A stretch of 64,000 nucleotides of DNA from CAWFQB01 sp965277875 (GCA_965277875.1 CBDIDV010000002.1:3472001-3536000); one strand, 5' to 3'; shown: positions 33,450 to 42,891, counted from the first letter of the stretch. Notes: generated from the letters alone by a model not told the origin. Translations and numbers: made by a program.

Positions 33450-34292
33450 TTACAGCGTCGTAAGGTCGCCGTACAGTTCGGGCCTGCGCCCGCCGACCGG
33501 GTCCAGCTCGAACACGCCCGGCACAAACACGACTTTCTTCTGCCGCGCCTGCCTTACCTCTATCTCGGCGTACAGCGTGGTCTCGTTTGTGCCATCCGCC
33601 TGCGCTAAAAACGCGCCGTCCGGGGCCACGACCTGACTGCGCCCGATGAACCGTGTTCCCTGTTCCACGCCCACGCGGTTGCAGGCCGCGACATAGATGC
33701 GGTTCTCCCACGCCCGCGCCCGCGTCAGAAACTCCGGCGCGCTGTCGGCCCCCTGCGGCCAGTTGGTCGGCACGACGACGATGTCCGCGCCGCGCAGCGT
33801 CAGCGAGCGCACCGCTTCGGGAAACCGGATGTCGTAGCAGATCAGGACGCCGACGCGCGCAAACGGCAGGTCGAAGATAGGCAGGGATTGCCCGCTGCCA
33901 ACATAGCGGTCTATCCCCAGAACGGGAAGGTGGCATTTGCGGTACACCTGCGCGCCCTGCGGCCCGACGACAAGGGCGCTGTTGTACAGGATGTCGCCGT
34001 CACGTTCCAGCAGGCCCACGATAGCGTATACGTTATGGCGGCGGCACACGTCGCTCAATACCTCGCTTGTTTCACCGGGAACCGACTCGGAAGCGGGCAG
34101 GGCTTCACTCGCGCTGTCGAACACGTAGCCCGATAGAGCGCATTCCGGGAACACGATCAACTGTGCGCCGGCCCGCGCCGCAGCTTCCAGTTTCGCCACG
34201 ACCCGCCGCCGATTGCCCGCAACATCCGCTCGCTGCGGGTCCATCTGCACGAGCGCGATGGTAAATAATTCCGGCTTGTTGTCGTCTGCCAT
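33450..34292 (-). CDS. Carbon-nitrogen hydrolase (nitrilase superfamily)
   Basis: This 280-residue protein carries the complete Glu-Lys-Cys catalytic triad: Glu50 in FPECALSGY, Lys119 in YRKCHLPVLG and Cys152 in LICYDIRFPE. The fold and length match amidase/omega-amidase-like members that cleave small amides or N-carbamoyl compounds in the cytoplasm. It lies 3' to the tricorn-like protease gene on the same strand with a gap of 98 bases, so they may be co-expressed. Exact substrate is not visible. Confidence 0.9.
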   Translation of the reverse strand: MADDNKPELFTIALVQMDPQRADVAGNRRRVVAKLEAAARAGAQLIVFPECALSGYVFDSASEALPASESVPGETSEVLSDVCRRHNVYAIVGLLERDGDILYNSALVVGPQGAQVYRKCHLPVLGIDRYVGSGQSLPIFDLPFARVGVLICYDIRFPEAVRSLTLRGADIVVVPTNWPQGADSAPEFLTRARAWENRIYVAACNRVGVEQGTRFIGRSQVVAPDGAFLAQADGTNETTLYAEIEVRQARQKKVVFVPGVFELDPVGGRRPELYGDLTTL

Positions 34293-34390
34293 TTTGCTTC
34301 TTTCCGACTCACAAAGCGCCCTTTACATGGCCTGCCGTTCAGGAGGTTCAGATCGATATGCTGAACGGCAGGCATGACGCCCCTATTGTG

Positions 34391-37300
34391 CTATTTGTCC
34401 TGCGGGGCGATGCCCATGCCGCTTTTGTTGGGATAGGGAGGGCGCTTGGGCGCGACGTAGGGGGCGCGTTTCAGGTCGTCGAGCATCTGCTTGATGCCCG
34501 CGTCCAGTTGCGGGTCGCCGCCGTTCGTCATCAGGGCCGGGTCGTCCATCACTTCGACGTCGGGGTCTACGCCGTGGCCTTCGATGCCCCAGGTGCTGTT
34601 GGGCTTGTAGAACGCGAAGGTGGGAGCCGTGACGCTGCCGCCGTCTATCAGGCCGGGATTGCCCGACAGTCCCACCAGTCCGCCCCAGGTGCGCATCCCG
34701 ATCAATTTGCCCAGCTTCGCCTGCCGGAACAGCCAGGGGAACGCGTCACCGCCCGACCCGGACAGGCCGTTGATCAGCATACACTTGGGGCCGGGCGCGG
34801 ACACCTGCGGCCACTGCCAGTCCATGCCGTCGCGCTTGGCCCAATAGTTCGTGACCGGGCGGTTGAGCAGTTCGACAAAGCGGTCGGGAATCTGCCCGCC
34901 CGCGTTCCATCTTTCGTCAATAATCAGCGCGTCCTTGTCGTACTGCGTCATGAACTGCCGCACCAGGTCGTTCTGGCCGTCTATGCCCGTATTCGGCACA
35001 TAGATGTAGCCCACGCGCCCATTCGTCTTTTGCTCGACATACTTGCGGTTCTGCTCGATCCAGGCGCGATAGCGCAGATCGTGTTCGCTGGCGATAGGCC
35101 GCACCGCCACGTCGCGGGCGGTCGCGTCCATCTTCGGTTTGTCGCTGACCGTGATCGTAACGGCGCGGCCTGCGAGGTTGGCGAACGCGGCCCACGGGTC
35201 CTGCGTCGTGTCCAGAGCCGTGCCGTTGACCGCCAATAGATAGTCGCCCTCGCGGACATTGACGCCCGGCTCGCCGAGCGGCCCGCGCGCGTCCACGTCC
35301 CACGCCGCGCCCTGATAGATTTTGCGGATGCGGTACGCGCCGTTTTCGAGGGCGTAATCCGCGCCCAGCAGGCCGACCGACACGCTCGGTTCGGCAGGAA
35401 CATCGCCGCCGGAATAGTAGGCGTGGCCCACATTGAGTTCCGAGATCATTTCGCTGATAACGTAGCTGACATCGTCGCGGGTCGCGCAGTCGGCCAGCAT
35501 CCTGGCGTACTGGTCACGGACACCCTTCCAGTTGACGCCGTGCATGTTGGGGTCATAGAAAAAGTCGCGCTCGATGCGCCACGCATCCCCGAACAACTGC
35601 CGCCATTCGGCGCGGGGGTCAATGGTCGTGGTCATGCCGCTTGTGCTAAGGGTCTCGGCAGCCCCGCCTACGCCGGCATCCTGCACACTCGCGGTCGGCC
35701 CGCGCACGATCAAGATTTTCTTGCCGTCGGGCGTGATCTCGAAGTTGAACGCGCCGGTCGCCACCGTTTGTTCCTGCCGCTTCTCGTCCATCATGTCGAA
35801 CAGCTTGATGCCCGCGCCCTCCTCGCTGCCCACAACGGGAATACGCGCGAACAGCAGTTGATTGCGGTCATTGACGGCCAGCCCGCCGAAGCGTCCGGCC
35901 CGAACGGGGAGCAGCATGGCGCGGGCCTCGAAGCCATCCATGTCAATGCGGACGTTGAGGGCGGGGGCGGCGGGCGTAGCGGGTTTGGCCGTGCCGCCAG
36001 CGGGCGTGGCAGATGCGGGCGCGACCGACGAGGCGACGCGCTGCGCCTGCGCGGGCAGGTTCATGCCCAGTGCCGCCACGTTTCCCGTCAGGGTCGTGCC
36101 GCTGATCTTGCCCGTCAATGTCCCCATCTCGCCGCCGGGCAGACTGATACTAAGGGTCAACTCATGTGTGCCGGGATTATACGTGCCGGTCACGCCCCCG
36201 CTGCCCATGTCCGAGGCGATGCTGCCCGTGACCATGTTGCCGGGGCCGAGCATCAGCCGCATCGTGAAGCTGACCGGGCCAGCCGTTCCCTTCCAATCGC
36301 CCGAAACCTCATCCTCGGCAGGCGCGGCGAGCGAAAGGAAACTCCCGTTGTCAGCAGCATTGGCGCGAGCAAGCGCGGTTTGCAGTTCGCTCGTCGGCAT
36401 GGCAGAAATGTCACTAGTCGAAACGGTCTTTTTGGTGTCCTTGAACGGCTCTTCCTCCAGCTTGGGCAGGAACGGCGAGCGAACGTCCTTACGCAGCGGA
36501 ACCGCTACGAGAACCTGTGTGCCGCCATAAATCCATGTCGTGTCGTCGCCATACTGCGGATTGAAACTGCGCCCGCTGGCAAAGTACAGGAAGTCGCCCT
36601 TATGATCGAAGACCGGGGCCGAGTCGCTGAACATCCCGCTCGTCACCTGCGTGGATTTACTGGTTTCGACGTTGTAGAGAAAGACCGCGCCCGCGCTGCG
36701 CCGCCCCGTCGCGCTGGCATACGTGATCCATCGGCTGTCGGGCGACCAGTTCGCGTTGAGCGTGGCCGCGTGGGGGTCGGTGGCGATCAGTTTCGGCTGT
36801 CCGCCGCTCAGGGCGCACAAATATAAAGCTCCGGTCTTGTCGGCAAACGTGATGTATTTGCTGTCGGGCGACCAGCCGACATCGATGCGGAACGCATTGC
36901 CGTTTGTCGTGATCTGCCGGGTCTCGCCCCGCCCGTCGGACTGCGTGACATACACCTCGTACTCGCCCGATTTGTCGGACAGGTACGCGATCCAGCGCCC
37001 GTCGGGACTCCACGCGGGCGAGCGTTCCGCGCTGCCGCTGCTATGCGTCAGGTTGCGGGGCGTACCGTCCTTGACCGGCGTTGTCCAGATGTCGCCGCGC
37101 GCCTCAATGGCGACATGCGTACCGCTGGGCGCAAGGCTGAAATTCGTCACGAAGCGCGACACATCCACGGAACGCGGGCGCAGCGAGCTTTGATCGCCCG
37201 GAATGCTGACATTGACATTGTGCGTTTTGCCCGACGCGAGATCAAGAAGTTCCAGGTCGGGGCCGTACTCGAAGATGATCTCGCCCGCGCCATGCGCCCC

Positions 37301-38155
37301 CGGCCCCATCGAAGGCCATTTCACATCGTAATCGGCGAACTTCGTGACCTGCTGCCGCTGTCCGTTTTTGGTGTCGTAGCGCCAGATGTTCAGGCGATGT
37401 TCCGGCCCGCCGTCGGACAGATAGTAAATGCGCGCCCCCTGCCACATCGGCAGGGTATCCGTGCCTTCCCAATCGGTGATCTTTTTGGCCGTTTTAGTCT
37501 GGAGATCGAAAAGCCAGATGTCCTGCGCCCATCCGCCCCGGTAGCGTTTCCAGGTGCGGCTATTGGTGGACGAGGGCGTATACGCGAGAAAGCGCCCGTC
37601 CGGGCTAAGCGCCGCGTCGTCGCCATACGGCACGGGCAGTTTGACGGGCAGGCCACCGTCGGGGGACACGGTAAACAGTTGATCCTGCCGCGCCTGCCCC
37701 GCAAGCCCATTCGTGGCGAACAGCAGCTTGCCGTCGGGCGTCCAGTTGCACAGGCGTTCGGCGGCGGGGTGGTGCGTGGCGCGGGTGGGCAGCCCGCCCT
37801 CGACCGGAATAGTATACAGGTCGGAATTGCCATCGTAGTTGCCCGCAAAGGCGACGCGCGCGCCGTCGGGGCTGAATTTGGGCTGGCGGACGCTGCCGGG
37901 CGGCGTGGCAAGCGGAACCGCCTGCCCGCCCTCATGCCCCACAACCCACAGTTTGTTGGCGTACACGAACACGATCTGCTTGGCGCTCACGCTGGGATAG
38001 CGCAGCAGTCCGGCATGAGGATGCGCGGGCGCGGGCGCGGCCTGCGAATGCGCCGCAAGGGGGGACAGCGCCAGTCCCATGCTCAGCAGCGTCCGCGCCG
38101 TGCCATATCTCTTGAAAGTGGTGCGTTTGCTAAAGCGGTATATTCGTATTCTCAA
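34391..38155 (-). CDS. Tricorn-like protease with S41 catalytic domain
   Basis: This 1254-residue protein begins with an exported-type N-terminus (RTLLSMGLALSPLAAHSQA) and WD-like beta-propeller repeats (FSPDGARVAFAG, WSPDGRWIAYLSD, WSPDSKYITFAD). A PDZ domain (~residues 925-985, REGDYLLAVNG) and a C-terminal S41 domain follow. Catalytic residues probably are His in NVGHAYYSGG (~908), Ser in LSGSGGDAFPW (~1130) and Glu in GIEGHGVDP (~1192). Tricorn enzymes trim peptides. Residues ~615-705 (SGDWKGTAGPVSF to LTGNVAALG) are a Gly/Thr-rich beta-sandwich inserted between the propeller parts. The start is TTG 38155, chosen for the complete signal peptide. Confidence 0.88.
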   Translation of the reverse strand: MRIRIYRFSKRTTFKRYGTARTLLSMGLALSPLAAHSQAAPAPAHPHAGLLRYPSVSAKQIVFVYANKLWVVGHEGGQAVPLATPPGSVRQPKFSPDGARVAFAGNYDGNSDLYTIPVEGGLPTRATHHPAAERLCNWTPDGKLLFATNGLAGQARQDQLFTVSPDGGLPVKLPVPYGDDAALSPDGRFLAYTPSSTNSRTWKRYRGGWAQDIWLFDLQTKTAKKITDWEGTDTLPMWQGARIYYLSDGGPEHRLNIWRYDTKNGQRQQVTKFADYDVKWPSMGPGAHGAGEIIFEYGPDLELLDLASGKTHNVNVSIPGDQSSLRPRSVDVSRFVTNFSLAPSGTHVAIEARGDIWTTPVKDGTPRNLTHSSGSAERSPAWSPDGRWIAYLSDKSGEYEVYVTQSDGRGETRQITTNGNAFRIDVGWSPDSKYITFADKTGALYLCALSGGQPKLIATDPHAATLNANWSPDSRWITYASATGRRSAGAVFLYNVETSKSTQVTSGMFSDSAPVFDHKGDFLYFASGRSFNPQYGDDTTWIYGGTQVLVAVPLRKDVRSPFLPKLEEEPFKDTKKTVSTSDISAMPTSELQTALARANAADNGSFLSLAAPAEDEVSGDWKGTAGPVSFTMRLMLGPGNMVTGSIASDMGSGGVTGTYNPGTHELTLSISLPGGEMGTLTGKISGTTLTGNVAALGMNLPAQAQRVASSVAPASATPAGGTAKPATPAAPALNVRIDMDGFEARAMLLPVRAGRFGGLAVNDRNQLLFARIPVVGSEEGAGIKLFDMMDEKRQEQTVATGAFNFEITPDGKKILIVRGPTASVQDAGVGGAAETLSTSGMTTTIDPRAEWRQLFGDAWRIERDFFYDPNMHGVNWKGVRDQYARMLADCATRDDVSYVISEMISELNVGHAYYSGGDVPAEPSVSVGLLGADYALENGAYRIRKIYQGAAWDVDARGPLGEPGVNVREGDYLLAVNGTALDTTQDPWAAFANLAGRAVTITVSDKPKMDATARDVAVRPIASEHDLRYRAWIEQNRKYVEQKTNGRVGYIYVPNTGIDGQNDLVRQFMTQYDKDALIIDERWNAGGQIPDRFVELLNRPVTNYWAKRDGMDWQWPQVSAPGPKCMLINGLSGSGGDAFPWLFRQAKLGKLIGMRTWGGLVGLSGNPGLIDGGSVTAPTFAFYKPNSTWGIEGHGVDPDVEVMDDPALMTNGGDPQLDAGIKQMLDDLKRAPYVAPKRPPYPNKSGMGIAPQDK

Positions 38156-38303
38156 TATCAGTGTGGTTCCTTTTCCTCAGTATTGATCTATTCTATGCGA
38201 TTTGTGTATAAGGCGTTTCAAAATTCCTTGTTAGTTCGGTGTTCTCCTGCCTAGTTCAAAACATAGAGAGGGGAAGAATGCGGCGCGACATTATCCATCG
38301 TAC

Positions 38304-38344
38304 AAAAACGACCGTTTTCCTAAACATGGAAGGCGGTCGTTTTT
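38304..38344 (-). terminator. Intrinsic terminator downstream of the frameshifted gene
   Basis: AAAAACGACC (38304-38313) pairs with GGTCGTTTTT (38335-38344), with an inner TTCC/GGAA pair. Read on the minus strand the T tract is in the right place to end the transcript from the 38.4-38.9 kb gene before the tricorn gene. Confidence 0.8.
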
Positions 38345-38411
38345 GGCACTCGCAAATAAAACTAAGTTCTTGCTGACCATCTATGTCCATAATCTCCGCT
38401 ATATTCGTGTG

Positions 38412-38875
38412 TCAGTAAACTAGACTCTTGTGCCTCTTATAATAAATGTCGAGTTCGTCCAAACCATCTTCCAGACCTTGAAGGCATTCATCTTGGAATC
38501 CTCCCGTAGTAATAACAGAGTAGTCCTTCAAGTCTTTCATCCATTGGTAAATAGGACTGTAAAACTCGCCCGTAAGAACGAAATCGCCACTTGGCACACC
38601 AAGTTGCTGAGCAATCGTATCGCTGTCCTCATTGAAGTCAGCGACCCACTTCCATTTAACAACTTGGGTGGCTATCTGACGAAGTTGCGAGTCTATATCA
38701 CTTTCGCTAGATTCGTAGGTGACAATAACTTCGCTTGGCTTATTCCGTTCAACCCAGCCTTTGACGCCAGCAACCAACTCATCTTGGTCGAAGCAGACGC
38801 TGCCATCGGCTCGTGTAGCGTATTTCGATAGGACGTGCTGAACTATTACAGCCTTTTTTTAGAGGCTTCGCTCAT
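38412..38875 (-). pseudogene. Hypothetical gene interrupted by an A7 frameshift
   Basis: ATG 38875 has GAGGATGTA just upstream, yet the frame stops after nine codons (MSEASKKRL). A seven-A run at 38854-38860 lies within codons 6-8. Reading one base back there, or adding one A, gives a continuous ~154-residue protein that begins MSEASKKKAVIVQHVLSKYA and ends DELDIYYKRHKSLVY. The upstream part fused this way has natural-looking composition (ADGSVCFDQDELVAGVKG). Possible causes are an assembly error, a mutation or slippage-dependent expression. I recognise no family. It lies downstream of the AbiE toxin gene on the same strand. Confidence 0.5.
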
Positions 38876-39008
38876 TACATCCTCTTCAGGGATTGCTGTT
38901 GCCCGCCCGCCTGCCGAAGTCCCTTGCTTTTTCATACTCATTTTTGATACTCCAGAACACATTGATAACAAACAGTAACGATGCAGCAAACGGACTTTGT
39001 CGTTGAAT

Positions 39009-39996
39009 TCAACGCCAGTTGTCCTCCGGCGACCAATGCAGGGCGAAGGCGGACTCGTCCGCAAGAGCATTGAGCGGCGGCTGCAGGAAGGAGCGTATCT
39101 GCTCGATGACCGGCTCAAGTTCCGCCACACCTCTGCGCAGCACGGCTTTGCCCAAAAATGCGCGCCATTGCTGTTGTTTTTGCGTGTTCCTGACAAACGC
39201 TTCGGAAAGCGCGAGCGGCAGGCCGTTTGCAGGATACGCCGTTTTGCGGTGCGTGAAGGTAGCTTGCAGGGCGTCCGCAAGAAGCGCTCCGTCAAAGACA
39301 AAGGCGCGACTGAGATACCACAGATCGTAAAAGTCTTTCATGCGCGTGTTCGTCATGCCTAGCGTCACCAGCGCCTGACACTTTTCGGCGATGGCGGTTT
39401 CTTTCTGGTAAGCCCGCAGGCGGGGTGTGGGCTTGTCCAGAAGAGAAGGCAGTTCAACTTCCAGGGCAGCCGGAACCACGGCCTCGCCGAACGCAATATC
39501 TATTTCGAGCCGAAGACGGGCGGTGGCGAGCAGGGCCGTCATTTCCAGGTGCAGACCCTGATAGATGCGTCCCTCGGCGCGTTCTTCGATGTGGAGCGTG
39601 TCGGGCAAAAACAGTATTCCATCCTCCTCCACGGGCTGTGCGCAGACGGCTTCCACGATACGGCGCAGGGCGTCGGGCGAACTGTCGCCGGTCGCCAGCA
39701 GATCAATGTCACGCGTGGCGCGGTGCGGCTCTGCATTCCACACGGTGAACAGGGTGGCCCCGCGCAAAACAAAGAGGCTTTTGTACGGTGAGACGCTCAG
39801 GCGATACAGAAAGCGTTCGTTAAGATAACGGACAAGAACCAATGCCACATCTTCCCCATGCGCCTTCGCAATCATGCGAAGTTTTTTGCTGCAGCAACGC
39901 GCCCGGATTGCGCTCGCCCTGTGGCGTTTTCCTGGCATTGTCTTTATTGATACTGCTCTCATCAGGCGGAGCAGGGTTCAAGGGATCAGTGGTCAT
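39009..39996 (-). CDS. AbiEii/AbiGii-type nucleotidyltransferase toxin, apparently frameshifted
   Basis: The body is a nucleotidyltransferase of type IV toxin-antitoxin systems: SLFVLRGATLFTVW, then TRDIDLLATGD with the catalytic acids, and MKDFYDLWYLSR near the middle. ATG 39996 overlaps the antitoxin stop by four bases (ATGA), the classic AbiE arrangement. It begins MTTDPLNPAPP and reads to ERNPGALLQQK, but then a six-A run (39882-39887) throws it out of frame. Removing one A restores the expected family sequence LRMIAKAHGEDVALVLV. As written, only a shorter product starting at ATG 39962 could be made. Assembly error, inactivation or phase variation are all possible. Confidence 0.75.
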
Positions 39997-40598
39997 ACGG
40001 TAAGACTTTCCAGGTAGGGGCGCATTACATTGACGACGCGGCAGATGCCGCCGTAACGCCACAATTCCTCCATTGTCACCACGCGTTTGTGCCAGCCGTC
40101 GCGCAGGGCTTCCAGAGCCACATCCAATCCGATCTTGTTGCGGTACTTGAAGCAGTCGGCCACGGTCTTGGCGGGCGTGGTCACGCGCACGGACACGCCC
40201 CCGATGTCGTGTGCCTCAACGCCCTCAGTCAGCGCCAGACCGGACAATCGAACCACGCGTACAGGCGGGTAGTCCAAACAGGGATGATAGGCGCGCGGCG
40301 AAAGAGCAATCCACACCTGATGTGGAAGCTGCGTGGTCAGGCCGTGAAACTGAAGGGCTGACAGCAGGCAGACTACGCCCGCCGGTACGCGCAGCGCTAC
40401 TTCGGCCAATGTGCCGTTCGCGTCGAGCTGCGCCTCGGCAGGCAGGTACACGCCGCGCCCGGAGCGGATCAGCAATCCCTGCTCGTATAGCCGCTGCAAA
40501 TGCGTGGGCGAAAAACCGCCGTGCCTTAGATCGCGCGCCCGAAGCAGGCCACGTTCCCGCACAAGCTGCAGTACCTGCTGTGATGTGTTTGAGTTCAT
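39993..40598 (-). CDS. AbiEi-type antitoxin
   Basis: This is a 201-residue protein with an N-terminal winged helix (LLRARDLRHGGFSPTHLQRL, then EQGLLIRSGRGVYLP) and the C-terminal AbiEi domain (LLSALQFHGLTTQLPHQVWI, TPAKTVADCFKYRNKIGLDV). Antitoxins of this family bind inverted repeats in their own promoter and neutralise the nucleotidyltransferase without stable contact. ATG 40598 follows AAGGATTTCGGAT. A 44-base palindrome directly upstream is the probable operator. The gene overlaps the toxin start by four bases. Confidence 0.87.
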   Translation of the reverse strand: MNSNTSQQVLQLVRERGLLRARDLRHGGFSPTHLQRLYEQGLLIRSGRGVYLPAEAQLDANGTLAEVALRVPAGVVCLLSALQFHGLTTQLPHQVWIALSPRAYHPCLDYPPVRVVRLSGLALTEGVEAHDIGGVSVRVTTPAKTVADCFKYRNKIGLDVALEALRDGWHKRVVTMEELWRYGGICRVVNVMRPYLESLTV

Positions 40599-40599
40599 A

Positions 40600-40643
40600 T
40601 CCGAAATCCTTGTATAATATATATAATATACACTATTTTCGGA
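40600..40643 (-). promoter_or_regulatory. Palindromic operator/promoter of the AbiE pair
   Basis: Outer arms TCCGAAA (40600-40606) and TTTCGGA (40637-40643) enclose TGTATA (40611-40616) and TATACA (40627-40632) around an AT-only centre. The AT centre can supply a -10 box for the minus-strand antitoxin gene, whose ATG starts 2 bases beyond the palindrome. Autoregulation by AbiEi is expected from the family. Confidence 0.7.
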
Positions 40644-40690
40644 ATAAAGTAGAGGGAGGCTTTGCTTTCCGCCCCTCCCCAAAGCGCAGG

Positions 40691-40726
40691 TTGACGCGGC
40701 TCGGCATTTCGCATACAATAGAGGCA
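40691..40726 (+). promoter_or_regulatory. Promoter of the ABC exporter gene, probably leaderless
   Basis: TTGACG (40691-40696) and TACAAT (40714-40719) are 17 bases apart. A transcript starting 7-8 bases after the -10 box would begin at or one base before the ATG at 40727, leaving no room for a ribosome site. Confidence 0.6.
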
Positions 40727-42715
40727 ATGAACAAGCAAAACACAAACAATCAAGAGGCTTCCTCAGAGCGACCGGGCGGACGCGGCGACCGAGGCGGACG
40801 TGGACGTGGGGAACCGGGGCAACGCGGCGGGAGAAAGCCGGACGGAGCCAAACCGGACGGAAGCAGCCCGGACGGGAACGGGCAGGTAGCGTCCGCGAGC
40901 GCGGGGCAGAAACTCAAAACCATCAAACGCGCCCTGCATCTGGTATGGCTGGGGGCGCGGGGCTGGACGATTGCGAGCATCGGCCTGCTTCCGCTTCAGG
41001 CCGCGCTGACCGCCCTGCCCATCTATCTGAGCAAACTGGTCGTGGACGCGGTCGCCAACGGCCTGCGCGCGCCCCTCGGCTCGCCCATCCGCGCAAATGC
41101 GTTCGGGCAGGTCGGCATGTACATCGGCTTGCAGGCGGTCGTGATGCTCGTGAGCGCGATCCTGTCGGCCCTGGCCGGCCTGGTGCGGAACGGGCAGTCG
41201 GCACATGTCACGGACTATGTGACCGAGATCGTACACGCCAAATCTATCGAAGTAGACCTGGAATACTACGAGAACGCCCGCTACTATGATACGCTGCGTC
41301 GCGCCCAGAATCAAGCCAGTTACCGGCCCGTCAGCATCGTCAACAATCTGCTGTCGGCAGCGCAAAGCGCGTTCTCCCTTTTAGCCCTTGTCGGCCTGCT
41401 GTTTTCGCTGCACTGGGGCATCGCCCTGCTGCTGTTTCTCTCGACCGTCCCCGGCGCGATTGTCAAGATGCGGTACAGTGGGCGCATGTACGGCTGGCAG
41501 CGCAAGCGGACGCCCACCGAGCGCCTGTCCAACTACTTTGACAGCCTGCTCACGAGCGGCAGCAGCGCCAAAGAGGTGCGGCTGTTCAGTTTGGGGCAGA
41601 TGTTTCTCGAACGCGCCAAAGTCCTGCGCGCCACGATACGCGAGGAACGCCTGAAGATGCAGGCTCGCAACACCCTGCTCGACTTCGGGGCGCAGGTGCT
41701 GGCGACGGTCTCGATGTACGGCGCGTATGCCTTTGCCGCATACCGGGCCTTGCAGGGCGCGATCACGCTGGGCGGATTGACCATGTACTTCGGCGCGTTT
41801 CAGCGGGGGCAGGGACTGGTGCAGCAGATGCTGGGCAGCCTGGCCGACCTGTACGAAAGCAGCCTGTTTTTGTCCGACCTGGACGAGTTTTTAGACTTGA
41901 AGCGCAAGGTGGAGGAACCCGTGCAGCCCCGCGCCGTTCCCGTTCCCATGCGGCAGGGCCTGGAGTTTGAAAACATCGGCTTCGATTATCCCGGCAGCAA
42001 CCGCCACGTTCTGAACGATGTCAGCCTGACCATCCGCCCCGGTGAGATGATCGCGCTTGTCGGCGAAAACGGGTCGGGCAAAACCACGCTGACCAAGCTG
42101 CTGTGCAGGCTGTACGACCCGACACGGGGCCGCATCACCCTGGACGGCATAGATCTGCGCGAGTTTACCACGACCGCTCTGCGCGGCCAGATCAGCGTAA
42201 TTTTTCAGGATTACGAAAAGTACCAGCTTTCGGCCCGCGAAAACATTTGGCTGGGCAACATCGCCCTGCCCCTGGAGCAGGAAGCCGTCCGGGAGCAGAT
42301 CGCCGAGGCGGCGCGTTATGCGGGCGCGGATGCGGTCATCGGAGAACTGAAAGAGGGTTACGAAACCACGCTGGGCAAGATGTTCGAGGGCGGCGCGGAA
42401 CTCTCTATCGGGCAGTGGCAGAAAGTGGCGCTGGCCCGCGCCTTTTTGCGCGACGCGCAGATCATCGTTCTGGACGAGCCGACAAGCGCGATGGACGCCA
42501 AAGCCGAGTACGAGTTCTTCCGCGACTTTCGCATCTTAGCCAAAGACCGCGCCACCGTCCTGGTCAGCCACCGCTTTTCCACCGTCCGCATGGCCGACTG
42601 CATCTACGTCCTGGAAGACGGCAAGATCGCCGAGAGCGGCACACACGAGGCCCTGATGGCACAGAACGGCAAATACGCCCACTTGTTCGAGATGCAGGCG
42701 CAGCATTACAGATAA
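40727..42715 (+). CDS. ABC exporter, fused permease-ATPase, with RGG-rich N-terminus
   Basis: This 662-residue half-transporter begins with a ~55-residue Gly/Arg/Pro/Asp-rich tail (GGRGDRGGRGRGEPGQRGGR). Six membrane helices (~residues 80-370) and a nucleotide-binding domain follow. Walker A is GENGSGKTT near 446 and Walker B is IIVLDEPTSAMD near 580. The signature loop is LSIGQWQKVALARA near 558, with Ile where Gly is usual. The switch His lies in VLVSHRFSTVR. It should work as a homodimer exporting an unknown substrate. The disordered basic tail is unusual. It is divergent from the AbiE operon. Confidence 0.88.
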   Translation: MNKQNTNNQEASSERPGGRGDRGGRGRGEPGQRGGRKPDGAKPDGSSPDGNGQVASASAGQKLKTIKRALHLVWLGARGWTIASIGLLPLQAALTALPIYLSKLVVDAVANGLRAPLGSPIRANAFGQVGMYIGLQAVVMLVSAILSALAGLVRNGQSAHVTDYVTEIVHAKSIEVDLEYYENARYYDTLRRAQNQASYRPVSIVNNLLSAAQSAFSLLALVGLLFSLHWGIALLLFLSTVPGAIVKMRYSGRMYGWQRKRTPTERLSNYFDSLLTSGSSAKEVRLFSLGQMFLERAKVLRATIREERLKMQARNTLLDFGAQVLATVSMYGAYAFAAYRALQGAITLGGLTMYFGAFQRGQGLVQQMLGSLADLYESSLFLSDLDEFLDLKRKVEEPVQPRAVPVPMRQGLEFENIGFDYPGSNRHVLNDVSLTIRPGEMIALVGENGSGKTTLTKLLCRLYDPTRGRITLDGIDLREFTTTALRGQISVIFQDYEKYQLSARENIWLGNIALPLEQEAVREQIAEAARYAGADAVIGELKEGYETTLGKMFEGGAELSIGQWQKVALARAFLRDAQIIVLDEPTSAMDAKAEYEFFRDFRILAKDRATVLVSHRFSTVRMADCIYVLEDGKIAESGTHEALMAQNGKYAHLFEMQAQHYR

Positions 42716-42735
42716 AAACAGGAAAGACCAATTCA

Positions 42736-42766
42736 TAGACAGGATTTTCAGGATGAACAGGATTTC
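42736..42766. repeat. Half-element of the GACAGGAT repeat type
   Basis: Three tandem units, TAGACAGGATTTTCAGGATG and following, match the left arm of 13716-13855. No complementary arm is present. It lies in the gap between the ABC exporter and the methyltransferase. Confidence 0.6.
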
Positions 42767-42891
42767 TCTTGAATACCGTGCGTAATCGGCCTGCATCTAT
42801 TCCCTTCCTCCCTCTGTGTCTTCTTGACTACGCCGCCCCGTTTAGGCTATGATACAGCCAACCGCCATACCATACGAGGAGCCGCCCGCTC

